Source: Treponema sp. (GTDB taxonomy: Bacteria; Spirochaetota; Spirochaetia; Treponematales; Treponemataceae). From it: 38,142 nt of DNA. The notes below the pieces were generated by a model. It made no database searches. It saw only the letters and a program-made list of their open reading frames with translations, and was not told the origin of the DNA. Numbering within the stretch: the stretch's first letter is position 1; every line of letters starts with the position of its first letter. Of this stretch, positions 8,532 to 16,529 are shown one piece after another. Both the position numbers and the translations under genes were made by a program. The stretch spans positions 1 through 38,142 of the forward strand of contig JAEELR010000245.1 in the NCBI GenBank assembly GCA_016282835.1, given 5' to 3'.

Positions 8532-9161
8532 ATGTCAGACGAAAAAAAGAAATTCTTTACAATCCATAGGTCAAAAAAAGATATCGTCTTAAATACAATC
8601 TTAGCAATAGGCTTTGTTTTAGTTCTTGTGGGAATTCATTTTTGTGTCCGCTCATTTTTTACAGAAAGGGATTTTAAATATTACTGTTCAATTGCAGTTT
8701 TAGTTTTAGGTTCATTCTTTCTGTATATGACATTTGCTATAAAAAGGCACTTTGTTTTTGTCTTCACTGGCTTTTTCCTGGTGTTAAACGGCGTGCTGCT
8801 TATGATTTGCATTATTCCGTTTATTCCGGTTACTTTGTTTAATTTATGGCCTTTAATTTTAGTAAATGCAGGTGTTTCCCTGATTTTATCAAGCTTGTAC
8901 AGATATAAAAAAGTTTCTTCGAGAATGTTTTTTCCTTCATTTATTTTGATTTGTCTCGGATTTATATTTTTACTGTTTTCTTTGCATATTTTGCCGTTTA
9001 CTTTCAAGAGTTTTATTTCAAGATTCTGGGCATACGTTTTAATTTTCTTTGGCATCCTTTTAATCATTATTTTTGTAGTGCAAAGAAATTCTAAAGAAAA
9101 GTTTCCTTACATAAAGGAAGGTTCTGAGCTGGAAGAAGGAGAAGAGGTTTCTGGAAAATAA
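8532..9161 (+). CDS. Multi-pass membrane protein, unknown function
   Basis: The product has 209 residues with about six hydrophobic segments arranged as three pairs, a charged N-terminus (SDEKKKFFTIHRSKKD) and an acidic C-terminal tail (EGSELEEGEEVSGK). Examples of the helices are LAIGFVLVLVGIHFCV, AVLVLGSFFLYMTFAI and FWAYVLIFFGILLIIIFVV. The pattern is like small DUF-type or LiaF-like transmembrane modules, but no diagnostic motif was seen. A strong GGGGG Shine-Dalgarno lies just before the ATG. The following TPR lipoprotein gene begins directly after its stop codon, so they are co-transcribed. Confidence 0.8.
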   Translation: MSDEKKKFFTIHRSKKDIVLNTILAIGFVLVLVGIHFCVRSFFTERDFKYYCSIAVLVLGSFFLYMTFAIKRHFVFVFTGFFLVLNGVLLMICIIPFIPVTLFNLWPLILVNAGVSLILSSLYRYKKVSSRMFFPSFILICLGFIFLLFSLHILPFTFKSFISRFWAYVLIFFGILLIIIFVVQRNSKEKFPYIKEGSELEEGEEVSGK

Positions 9162-10877
9162 ATGAAACGTAGAATAGCATTAGGCCTGATTTCGTTTCTT
9201 GCGGTAATTATGGCCTGTAAATCTACATCTTCAATTGCCTCAAATGAAAAGCCGGATGAAGAAACTGTTGAGTTTTCTCTTTCCGGTAAAAATGAAAGAA
9301 AGTTCTTTTCTTCTATTGATCCGCATATCCTTGAGCTTGTAGAAATTGCTTCTCCTCAGTCTTTAAAGCAGGTTTATTCTCTTCTATATAAAAGTGATGC
9401 AGAAACTTATTCTGAAAAAGAAAAAGTCCTGTTAAATGTCTCTTATGAAATAATGAATTTTGTGTGGCCTTCAGAAGTTGTTTCCTGGAATGTTCCGCCG
9501 CTTACTTCTATGAATGTTTATACAGGTGCAATAGAAAGTGCAAGGCGTGGTGTTTACGATTTAAGTACAGGAAATTCTGATTTCTTAAGCATAATGCTTC
9601 CTTCGCTGGTGTTACTTTCATCAACTACAAAAACTGATTTTTATGAGCAGTCGCAGAAAGCTTTGTTAAAATGTCTTGAGTCCCGCCCGAATTCAGTTTT
9701 AGTAAATTATCTGCTTGGTGTTTTATACAGTAAAAAAAATGAACATCAGGAAGCGTTAAAATATTTTACGACCTGTACAAAATACGCTTTTTCAACTTAC
9801 GAAGTTTTGTATGCACAGGCAAAAGCTTTTTACGAAAACGAAAATTATGATGCCTGCATTTCCATCTCTGAAAGGCTCCTGCAAAAATATCCTCAGAATT
9901 TAGATTTACTCGGGCTCTGTGCAAAATCTTCATTTAATGTTGGAAATATAAATGCTGCAGAAAATTATGTCGTAAGGGTTTTACTGCTGGAACCTGAGAA
10001 TTTGGATTATGTTTTATTCCGTGCAAAAATCCTTATGAAAAAAGGCGATTACATAAGGGCTTCTTCGCTTCTTGATGTTTACGGAAAATCTAATACAACA
10101 AGTAAACAGTATCTGCTTTTAAAAGCACAGCTGCAGAATGAATGGAACAAAAATGCTTCACAGACAGCAGAAACTTCTTCGATTGCTGTTGCGCTTTATC
10201 CGGAAGATATTGAAGTTCTGACTTTTGCAGCCGCAATCGGTTCTTCCTTAAATGTACGAATCTCAGGACTTACTGCCCGCCAGTTAGCAGAAAAAGTTCT
10301 TGTAATAGAGCCTGAAAATCTGGAAGCAAAAAGAATCTGTATAACAGAGCTGGTGAAATCAGGAGAGTTCCAGAAGGCATACGATTTAAGCAGTTCTCTT
10401 ATAACTCGCTCAGAAGACAATGCAAATTTAATATACGAACATATTGATATTTGTCTCGCATTGAATAAGAAAACAGAAGCCTATAATTATGCCGTAAAAA
10501 TGTACGATAAAAACCGCCAGGATGAAAACGCTCAGATTGCCTATATAAAAACGCTGGCAGCAAATGGTCAGCAGAATGCAGCAAGTTCACTGATTGCTTC
10601 TCTGTTAACCTCTTCAAGTTCAAAAATGAAAAGCTTTTTATATTATCAGCGTTCCTTCTTTTCAAGTAATGAAGATGTGGTTTTAAGTGATTTACGCTCA
10701 AGCCTTACGGCAAATCCTAGAAATAAAGATTCACTTTACAGACTGTATCAGATTTATTACGGCAAAAAAGACTGGAGACGCTCGCAGTATTATTTAAAAC
10801 AGGTAGTAGCCTTAGACCCTTCAAACACCCAGTACTTAACGCTTAATGCTGAACTCGATTCCCTGCAGGGTAAATAG
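9162..10877 (+). CDS. Large TPR lipoprotein
   Basis: The product has 571 residues with a signal peptide ending VIMACK (Cys19), followed by many tetratricopeptide units. Clear ones include VNYLLGVLYSKKNEHQEALK, YAQAKAFYENENYDACISIS and the last unit near LYQIYYGKKDWRRSQYYLKQ. The start codon abuts the stop of the membrane protein gene (TAAATG). It is presumably an envelope-anchored protein-interaction scaffold; no enzyme domain is seen. Confidence 0.82.
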   Translation: MKRRIALGLISFLAVIMACKSTSSIASNEKPDEETVEFSLSGKNERKFFSSIDPHILELVEIASPQSLKQVYSLLYKSDAETYSEKEKVLLNVSYEIMNFVWPSEVVSWNVPPLTSMNVYTGAIESARRGVYDLSTGNSDFLSIMLPSLVLLSSTTKTDFYEQSQKALLKCLESRPNSVLVNYLLGVLYSKKNEHQEALKYFTTCTKYAFSTYEVLYAQAKAFYENENYDACISISERLLQKYPQNLDLLGLCAKSSFNVGNINAAENYVVRVLLLEPENLDYVLFRAKILMKKGDYIRASSLLDVYGKSNTTSKQYLLLKAQLQNEWNKNASQTAETSSIAVALYPEDIEVLTFAAAIGSSLNVRISGLTARQLAEKVLVIEPENLEAKRICITELVKSGEFQKAYDLSSSLITRSEDNANLIYEHIDICLALNKKTEAYNYAVKMYDKNRQDENAQIAYIKTLAANGQQNAASSLIASLLTSSSSKMKSFLYYQRSFFSSNEDVVLSDLRSSLTANPRNKDSLYRLYQIYYGKKDWRRSQYYLKQVVALDPSNTQYLTLNAELDSLQGK

Positions 10878-10923
10878 TTTATATAAGAGTGAACTAAGCT
10901 TTTTTCAAAATGAAATAAATCCC

Positions 10924-10953
10924 TTGTCTAATCTTTGTTAATCGTGATATTCT
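10924..10953 (+). promoter_or_regulatory. Predicted promoter of the yajC-secD-secF operon
   Basis: TTGTCT (10924-10929) and TATTCT (10948-10953) are 18 bp apart. A GGAAGG Shine-Dalgarno follows at 10975-10980, about 9 nt before the yajC ATG. Confidence 0.45.
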
Positions 10954-10989
10954 ATCTTAAATATTTTAAAAAAAGGAAGGAATGTTTTT

Positions 10990-11445
10990 ATGAATTTTAT
11001 TCCATTTTTACTCCAGGCTCAACAGACTGCTGAAGGAGCAAATCCTGCTGCCGGTGCTGGTGGTGGTTTGGGTATGTTTATTCCATTACTACTTATTGTT
11101 GTTATAATGTATTTCTTTATGATTCGCCCACAGAACAAAAAGCAGAAAGAAACTCAGAAAATGCTTGATGCTCTTAAAAAGGGTGATAAAGTAATTACAA
11201 TCGGTGGTATTCATGGTGTTGTATCACAAGTAAAAGAAAATACTGTTGTTATTAAAGTTGATGATAGCTGTAAGATTGAATTTAACAGAACAGCTATTTC
11301 TACAGTTTTAACAGATAAGCCTGCTGAACCAGAAGTTAAAGAAAAGAAATCTTTCTTTGGTTTTGGCAAAAAAAATAAAGAAGAAAAAGAAACTGCTGAA
11401 GTAAAAGAAGAAAGCGCTTCTAAAGATTCTGAGGATGGAGAATAA
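10990..11445 (+). CDS. yajC: YajC, accessory subunit of the Sec translocase
   Basis: The product has 151 residues. A Gly/Ala-rich start leads to one transmembrane helix (MFIPLLLIVVIMYFFMIRPQ) whose end carries the RPQxKK(Q)KE signature of YajC. It is followed by the KKGDKVITIGGIHGVV segment, which is the conserved cytoplasmic domain. A long charged tail of Lys/Glu extends beyond the usual length of about 110 residues. YajC associates with SecDF at the SecYEG translocon. The secD start follows the stop immediately, so the three sec genes form one operon. Confidence 0.95.
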   Translation: MNFIPFLLQAQQTAEGANPAAGAGGGLGMFIPLLLIVVIMYFFMIRPQNKKQKETQKMLDALKKGDKVITIGGIHGVVSQVKENTVVIKVDDSCKIEFNRTAISTVLTDKPAEPEVKEKKSFFGFGKKNKEEKETAEVKEESASKDSEDGE

Positions 11446-11446
11446 A

Positions 11447-13183
11447 ATGAATAAAAGAAGTCGTTTAGTTCTTATTCTTGCTGTTCTCGCAGTTTGTTTC
11501 GCATTCCTGTGGCCTTCAATTACCTGGTATGCAAGAACTCCAAAAGAAGAACAAGCTTTAGCATTAGGCTCAATGGAAAGCATTAGAGACTATTCTATGG
11601 TAAAAGCCGCAGAAGATGTTGAAGAACTTTTGAATGTATTAAAATCTGATGGAGAAAAAGAAGTTCCTCAGGAATACAAGTGGCTTACAAAAATTGCTAA
11701 GAAAAATTATAAAGACCTTAATGAAAAAGCTCCAAATCCTATGCTGCTTAAGGATGTTGTTTCATCATTCACTTCTAAAAATAAACTTACATCAGCTTTC
11801 GAAAAAGTATATCGCGAAAAGCTTTTGAAAGCAAAAAATAACTATAAGAATTCAGTAAAGCTCGGTCTTGATCTTTCCGGCGGTATGAACGTTATCGTTA
11901 AGGCAGATTTAGACGCTGTAGTTGCAAACTTAACTGCTGAATCAGATGATGCTGAAACTGTAAAGAAAGAAGCTATGGCACAGGCTGTAGAAACTCTTTC
12001 AAGCAGAATTGACCGCTTCGGTTTAAGCTCTCCTACAATCAGACAACAGGGTGAAGACAAGATTTACATTGAACTCCCGGGTTCTGCTGAAACAGATCAG
12101 ATTAATTCTATTATTCAGGGACGCGGTATCCTTAACTTCAGACTTGTTGATGTAGAAGCTACAAATAAGTTCATTGAATATTATTATAATCATTTAGGAA
12201 CAACTTTTGATTCACAGGGAAGACTGATTGATTCTTCAATTATTCCTGAAGATACAGAAGTTATGGGCTTGTACAAAGCTGATGCTTACGGAATTGATCA
12301 GAGAGAAGGCTATCTTGTAATCAAGAAAGAAATTGCTTTGGACGGAAAACACATTAAGTCTGCTGATGTTGGAACTGAAAACGGTTCAAACAAACCACAG
12401 GTTACTTTTGTACTTGATCCTGAAGGAGCTGAAATCTTTGGAAAGTTTACTGCTGATCACGTTGGCGACAACCTTTGTATTGTAAGCGATAACAAGGTTA
12501 AATCAAACGCAACAATTCAGAGTGCAATTCCTAACGGCCAGGTTGCAATTACAGGCTTTGGTTTACAGGAAGCTCAGAACCTTAGAAAAGTATTACAGAC
12601 TGCATGGCTCGATGTTCCTTTAAGCGTAGAAAGCCAGCAGGTTATTGGCGCTTCCCTTGGAACTCAGGCAATTCACCAGGGTCTTATGGCTATTGCTATT
12701 GGTCTTGCCTTGATTATGCTGTTCATGCTCATCTGGTATCACGGTGCAGGCTTTAATGCTTGTGTTGTACAGGTTTTAAACCTTTATATTATGTTCAGTA
12801 TTTTGAGCGCATTGAATCTTACTCTTACACTTCCAATGATTGCAGGTATGATTCTTACAATCGGTATGGCAGTTGATGCTAACGTAATCATTTTTGAAAG
12901 AATTAAAGAAGAACGCAAGCTCGGAAAAGACAGGGCTGCTTCAATCACAAGTGGTTTTGATAACGCTTTGTGGGCAATCCTTGACTCTAACATTACAACC
13001 TTTATTGCAGCTGCATTCATGAGTCAGCTTGGAACTGGTGCAATTCAGGGCTTTGCATACTCACTTGCAATTGGTGTTCTTTCAACATTGTTTACATCAC
13101 TTATTGTTTCAAGATTGATGTTCGACTTCCAGACAGAAGTTATTCAGAAGAAAAATATTAGCATTGGCTGGGGAGTAAAATAA
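11447..13183 (+). CDS. secD: SecD, protein-export membrane protein
   Basis: The product has 578 residues from ATG 11447, chosen over ATG 11435 because GGAG lies 7-10 nt upstream of 11447 and inside the other option. An N-terminal helix (LVLILAVLAVCFAFLWP) is followed by the periplasmic P1 region with the LGLDLSGGMNVIV motif and SSRIDRFGLSSPTIRQQGED. The C-terminal RND-like membrane region includes AGMILTIGMAVDANVIIFER, the conserved TM4 motif. SecD with SecF uses the proton motive force to pull proteins through the translocon on the periplasmic side. Its stop overlaps the secF ATG by one base. Confidence 0.97.
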   Translation: MNKRSRLVLILAVLAVCFAFLWPSITWYARTPKEEQALALGSMESIRDYSMVKAAEDVEELLNVLKSDGEKEVPQEYKWLTKIAKKNYKDLNEKAPNPMLLKDVVSSFTSKNKLTSAFEKVYREKLLKAKNNYKNSVKLGLDLSGGMNVIVKADLDAVVANLTAESDDAETVKKEAMAQAVETLSSRIDRFGLSSPTIRQQGEDKIYIELPGSAETDQINSIIQGRGILNFRLVDVEATNKFIEYYYNHLGTTFDSQGRLIDSSIIPEDTEVMGLYKADAYGIDQREGYLVIKKEIALDGKHIKSADVGTENGSNKPQVTFVLDPEGAEIFGKFTADHVGDNLCIVSDNKVKSNATIQSAIPNGQVAITGFGLQEAQNLRKVLQTAWLDVPLSVESQQVIGASLGTQAIHQGLMAIAIGLALIMLFMLIWYHGAGFNACVVQVLNLYIMFSILSALNLTLTLPMIAGMILTIGMAVDANVIIFERIKEERKLGKDRAASITSGFDNALWAILDSNITTFIAAAFMSQLGTGAIQGFAYSLAIGVLSTLFTSLIVSRLMFDFQTEVIQKKNISIGWGVK

Positions 13184-14409
13184 TGAAAGAAATTAAAAAA
13201 TATAGTAAGGCATTTCTTCCTTGTGCAATTTTAAGTTTAGTAGTTATTGTATTTGGTATAGTTGGATTCTTTGTTAAGGGAATTAATTTAGGAATCGATT
13301 TTGAACCTGGTCTTATTGAAGAAGTAAAAATCGCTCCAAGTGCAATTGAATTAACATATAACGGAAGTGCTGCAGTTTCTATTGAAACAAACAACACAGA
13401 ATTAAGTGTAGTTGTAAGTGGTACTGGTGCTGAAAATCAGACAAAGAAATTTACTTACGGAAAATATCCAACTGTAAAAGATATGGTTGATGGATTAAAT
13501 ACTGTAGAAGGTGTTACAGCTGTATTAAAAAATAATGCTGATTCTGACACTTACGGAATTTTCACAAATTCTGCTGTCAGTGCAAAACTTTCTTCAGATG
13601 TTCCATACTTCTTATATGTTCCTGCAGAAGAAAGCGCTTCAATTGATGAAGTTAGAGATTCACTTTCAGGATTAAATGTTGTAGTAAAAGAACTTGGTTC
13701 AGATGATAACCGTTCATTCCAGATTAGAACACCAATTTCTGATGATTCAAAATCAAACTATGAACTCACAAGTGAAATCAACAAAAACTTACAGGAAAAA
13801 TTTGGTGAAGATGAAGTTGCAATCATTAAAACTGATTTCGTAGGTTCAGGCCTTTCTTCATCACTTGCAAAAAAATCTGTAGTGTTAGCATTAGTTACAA
13901 GCCTTTTGATCTGGCTTTATGCAACAATCCGTTACCGCTATGATTTCGCTTTAGGTTCTGTAGTTGCTTTAATTCACGACTGTTTGATTATGTTCACTTT
14001 CATTTTCTGGACAGGAATTGAATTCTCTACAACAACACTCGCTGCAGTTTTAACAATCTTTGGTTATTCAATTAACGCTACAGTTGTTATTCTGGACCGT
14101 GTAAGAAACAATATTAAACTTGTTGAAACAAAGAAATTTAACGACATCCTTGATGCTTCAATTTCACAGACATTCTCACGTTCTATTATTACAACAGTAA
14201 CAACTTTATTTGCAGCAATTTCACTTTGGGTATTTACAACAGGAAGTATCCGCGATTTCGCAATAGTATTAACAATCGGTTTAATTTCAGGCTGTTATTC
14301 ATCAATGTTCATCAGCTCAGGCTTTATTTCATTGATGAGAAGACGCTGGGAGCCAGGCGAAAACGCTTTCCGTGTTAGACCTAAAAAGTCAACTGCAAGA
14401 AATAACTAA
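13183..14409 (+). CDS. secF: SecF, protein-export membrane protein
   Basis: The product has 408 residues, longer than the usual 300-320 because of an extended periplasmic part (about residues 60-220). The N-terminal helix ends in GINLGIDFEPG, where most SecF proteins have GIDFxGG, so the second Gly of this motif is Pro here. C-terminal membrane motifs are present: FGYSINATVVILDRVRNN and FTTGSIRDFAIVLTIGLISG. It works with SecD. The ATG overlaps the secD stop (TAATG), which suggests translational coupling. Confidence 0.96.
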   Translation: MKEIKKYSKAFLPCAILSLVVIVFGIVGFFVKGINLGIDFEPGLIEEVKIAPSAIELTYNGSAAVSIETNNTELSVVVSGTGAENQTKKFTYGKYPTVKDMVDGLNTVEGVTAVLKNNADSDTYGIFTNSAVSAKLSSDVPYFLYVPAEESASIDEVRDSLSGLNVVVKELGSDDNRSFQIRTPISDDSKSNYELTSEINKNLQEKFGEDEVAIIKTDFVGSGLSSSLAKKSVVLALVTSLLIWLYATIRYRYDFALGSVVALIHDCLIMFTFIFWTGIEFSTTTLAAVLTIFGYSINATVVILDRVRNNIKLVETKKFNDILDASISQTFSRSIITTVTTLFAAISLWVFTTGSIRDFAIVLTIGLISGCYSSMFISSGFISLMRRRWEPGENAFRVRPKKSTARNN

Positions 14410-14442
14410 TTAGATTAAGAAGTAACTGATTAGATTATAAAT
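14403..14442 (+). repeat. 20-bp tandem duplication at the secF 3' end
   Basis: TAACTAATTAGATTA and TAACTGATTAGATTA follow each other with a 20-bp period, the first beginning at the secF stop codon. This looks like a small tandem duplication in the trailer; no function is implied. Confidence 0.6.
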
Positions 14443-14452
14443 AATTTTTTAT

Positions 14453-14498
14453 AAAATCCGTCGTAATATAGAAATATAATTGTGGCGGATTTTTTTTT
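14453..14498 (+). terminator. Rho-independent terminator of yajC-secD-secF
   Basis: AAAATCCG (14453-14460) pairs with CGGATTTT (14486-14493) and is followed by T residues to 14498. The 25-nt loop contains a smaller AT-rich inverted repeat. It lies 43 bp after secF and 15 bp before the ispH start. Confidence 0.65.
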
Positions 14499-14512
14499 GG
14501 TGTTTTTTAGTA

Positions 14513-15370
14513 ATGAAAATAATTCGTGCAAAAGTTTTAGGCTATTGTATGGGCGTTAGAAGAGCTGTAGAAAAACTTGAGAAAGCTATAGAGTCTTCTG
14601 GAAATAAAAAAATATTTACGCTCGGTCCTCTGATTCATAATCCTTTAGTAATGCAAAGTTTTAGAGAAAAAGGTGTGAACATTTTGCATGAAGAAAATAT
14701 TTGTGGAATTGATTCTGATAGTGTAGTTGTAATTCGTGCACACGGGACTACAACTTCTGTTTTGAAAAAATTGAATGAGTGTGGCTGCACTGTAATAGAT
14801 GCCACCTGCCCTAAAGTTTTACTGAGCCAGAAGAGAGCAAAGGAATGGAGTGAAAAGGGATATAAAATATTTCTTGCCGGCGATAAAAATCATGGCGAGG
14901 TTGTAAGCATCTGTTCCTATGCAGAAAATCCTGTCGTTATAGAAAATTCTTCTGAGGCTAAAAATCTGGAGATTCCGGAAAAAAGTATTTTACTTGCACA
15001 GACAACTTTTAGTCCGCATGAGTTTAATTCTATTTGCCAGATACTTAAGGAAAAAAATAAAGATTTAGTTGTTTTCGATACAATCTGCAGCGCAACAATG
15101 GAAAGACAAAATGCGCTTCTTGAATTAAAAGATAAAGCTTGCGGCATCATAGTTATTGGCGGTAAAAATTCTTCCAATACAAAAAGACTTTACGAAACTG
15201 CTTTGACAATTTGCAGCAGAGTTTGTCTTATAGAAAAAGAAACTGAAATACCGGCGGAGTTTTTTTCTTTAGAAACAGTCGCAATAACAGCCGGTGCCAG
15301 CACTCCTGATAATATCATCAGTCAGGTCGAAAATGAATTGGTTTTGGGTTATAATAGATGTAGCTTTTAA
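14513..15370 (+). CDS. ispH: 4-hydroxy-3-methylbut-2-enyl diphosphate reductase
   Basis: From ATG 14513 the product has 285 residues; this start is chosen because it gives the family's N-terminus (MKIIRAKVLGYCMGVRRAV). IspH (LytB) is a [4Fe-4S] enzyme that makes IPP and DMAPP in the last step of the MEP pathway. The three cluster cysteines are visible in GYCMG, DATCPK and DTICSATMERQ. Other signature segments are VIRAHGTT, GDKNHGEVVSICSYAEN, VIGGKNSSNTKRLYE and ITAGASTPDNIISQVE. No good Shine-Dalgarno precedes the start. It follows the secDF terminator closely, so either it has its own promoter or it receives read-through. Confidence 0.96.
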   Translation: MKIIRAKVLGYCMGVRRAVEKLEKAIESSGNKKIFTLGPLIHNPLVMQSFREKGVNILHEENICGIDSDSVVVIRAHGTTTSVLKKLNECGCTVIDATCPKVLLSQKRAKEWSEKGYKIFLAGDKNHGEVVSICSYAENPVVIENSSEAKNLEIPEKSILLAQTTFSPHEFNSICQILKEKNKDLVVFDTICSATMERQNALLELKDKACGIIVIGGKNSSNTKRLYETALTICSRVCLIEKETEIPAEFFSLETVAITAGASTPDNIISQVENELVLGYNRCSF

Positions 15371-15426
15371 AAAAGTTTTTAAGAGTTTCATTATAAAAAT
15401 ATTGCTAAATGAAAAGGGGATATGAA

Positions 15427-16506
15427 ATGAAAAAGTTTTTTATTCTTTTAAGTGTGATGATTTGTTCTGCTTCAGTTTTTGCCTACAACCCTCCTTTGGG
15501 TGGTGAAAATATTTCGCGCTTAACAAATCCTGATTTAATTGGTGGTTCTTCAAGTGCAGCTGGAGGAGCCTTATATACGATTACACCTTCTTCAATTGTA
15601 TTTAATCCCGCTTTAACTGCACGCGAAGAAAGAGTTGATTTTTGTCTCGATGGAACTGTTTTCTTTAATACAAATAAAGTTGAATTAAATGGAGTTGAAG
15701 ATAAAACTGCCGGCGGTGCTTTTGATTTGGGAGTAATTTTTCCAACTCGCTTCTGTGTATTCTCAGGAATCATGCAGGGAGTGTTCGCTCATTTTAATAC
15801 AATGAATTTACGAAATTCACTGGTGTTCCATTTCAATATTTCTAAAGATGTTGTTGCAGATAAACTTTCTGTAGGAATGAATTTGTATTCAGGCTTTTAC
15901 ATGGGCGAAGGCTCTGATTTTTCAATTGGTGCTGATTTAGGATTTTTATACACTTTCGGCGACTTAGGTTTCCTAAGAAATTCAAGACTTGGATTTGCAT
16001 TCCTGAATCTTGGTAAACCAGTAAACGGTGCAAGCTATAAAACAAACGGAATCAATTCAAATGAAGGAAGTACAGATTATCCAGCTTTCCTTACACCGCG
16101 CTTTTCTTTTGCAGGCGATTTATTCAATGCCTATAAATTCTCAGGCGGTTTTTACACTGACCTTTCCTTCCCTACATTCCAGAATGTTGTTTTTGATTTA
16201 GGCTTTGGCTTTAACTGGAATAAATGCATTTCATTAAATACCTGCTGGCAGGTTAATATGCGTGAAGTTATTGAAAATGGTAAAACTGGTCTTTTGTGGC
16301 CAAGCGTAAACTTAAGCTTCAAATTTGATTTTAATTCTTCAAAGATTTCTATGAAAAATGCTGACTGGGAAAAGAGTGAAATTGTGCCTTCTATTGCATG
16401 GCAGAATTTATACAACGGAATTCAGGCAATAAGTTTTGGTGCAAATATGTATATGGGAATGGCCGATGTAACTGCTCCAGAAATTTTCCTGTGGGATGAA
16501 GAATAA
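15427..16506 (+). CDS. Predicted outer-membrane beta-barrel protein (PorV/FadL-like fold)
   Basis: The product has 359 residues from ATG 15427, preceded by AAGGGGAT at optimal spacing, with a signal peptide (FFILLSVMICSASVFA). The mature N-terminus GGSSSAAGGALYTITPSSIVFNPAL is followed by many alternating amphipathic strands rich in Gly, Phe and Asn, as in the PorV/FadL-like and treponemal UPF0164-type barrels. The SxxAxGxxxIxxNPA-like plug region supports this. It ends with an acidic IFLWDEE rather than a terminal Phe. It is probably co-transcribed with the large FlgD-repeat/OmpA protein 3 bp downstream of the stop region. Confidence 0.68.
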   Translation: MKKFFILLSVMICSASVFAYNPPLGGENISRLTNPDLIGGSSSAAGGALYTITPSSIVFNPALTAREERVDFCLDGTVFFNTNKVELNGVEDKTAGGAFDLGVIFPTRFCVFSGIMQGVFAHFNTMNLRNSLVFHFNISKDVVADKLSVGMNLYSGFYMGEGSDFSIGADLGFLYTFGDLGFLRNSRLGFAFLNLGKPVNGASYKTNGINSNEGSTDYPAFLTPRFSFAGDLFNAYKFSGGFYTDLSFPTFQNVVFDLGFGFNWNKCISLNTCWQVNMREVIENGKTGLLWPSVNLSFKFDFNSSKISMKNADWEKSEIVPSIAWQNLYNGIQAISFGANMYMGMADVTAPEIFLWDEE

Positions 16507-16529
16507 AAGTGAAAGGGAGAATGAAAATT

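Noticed and set aside
11308..11583. Minus-strand frame across the yajC-secD junction
   Set aside because: It is an antisense shadow of two confidently identified genes, with Phe-rich low complexity coming from the Lys/Glu tail of YajC.
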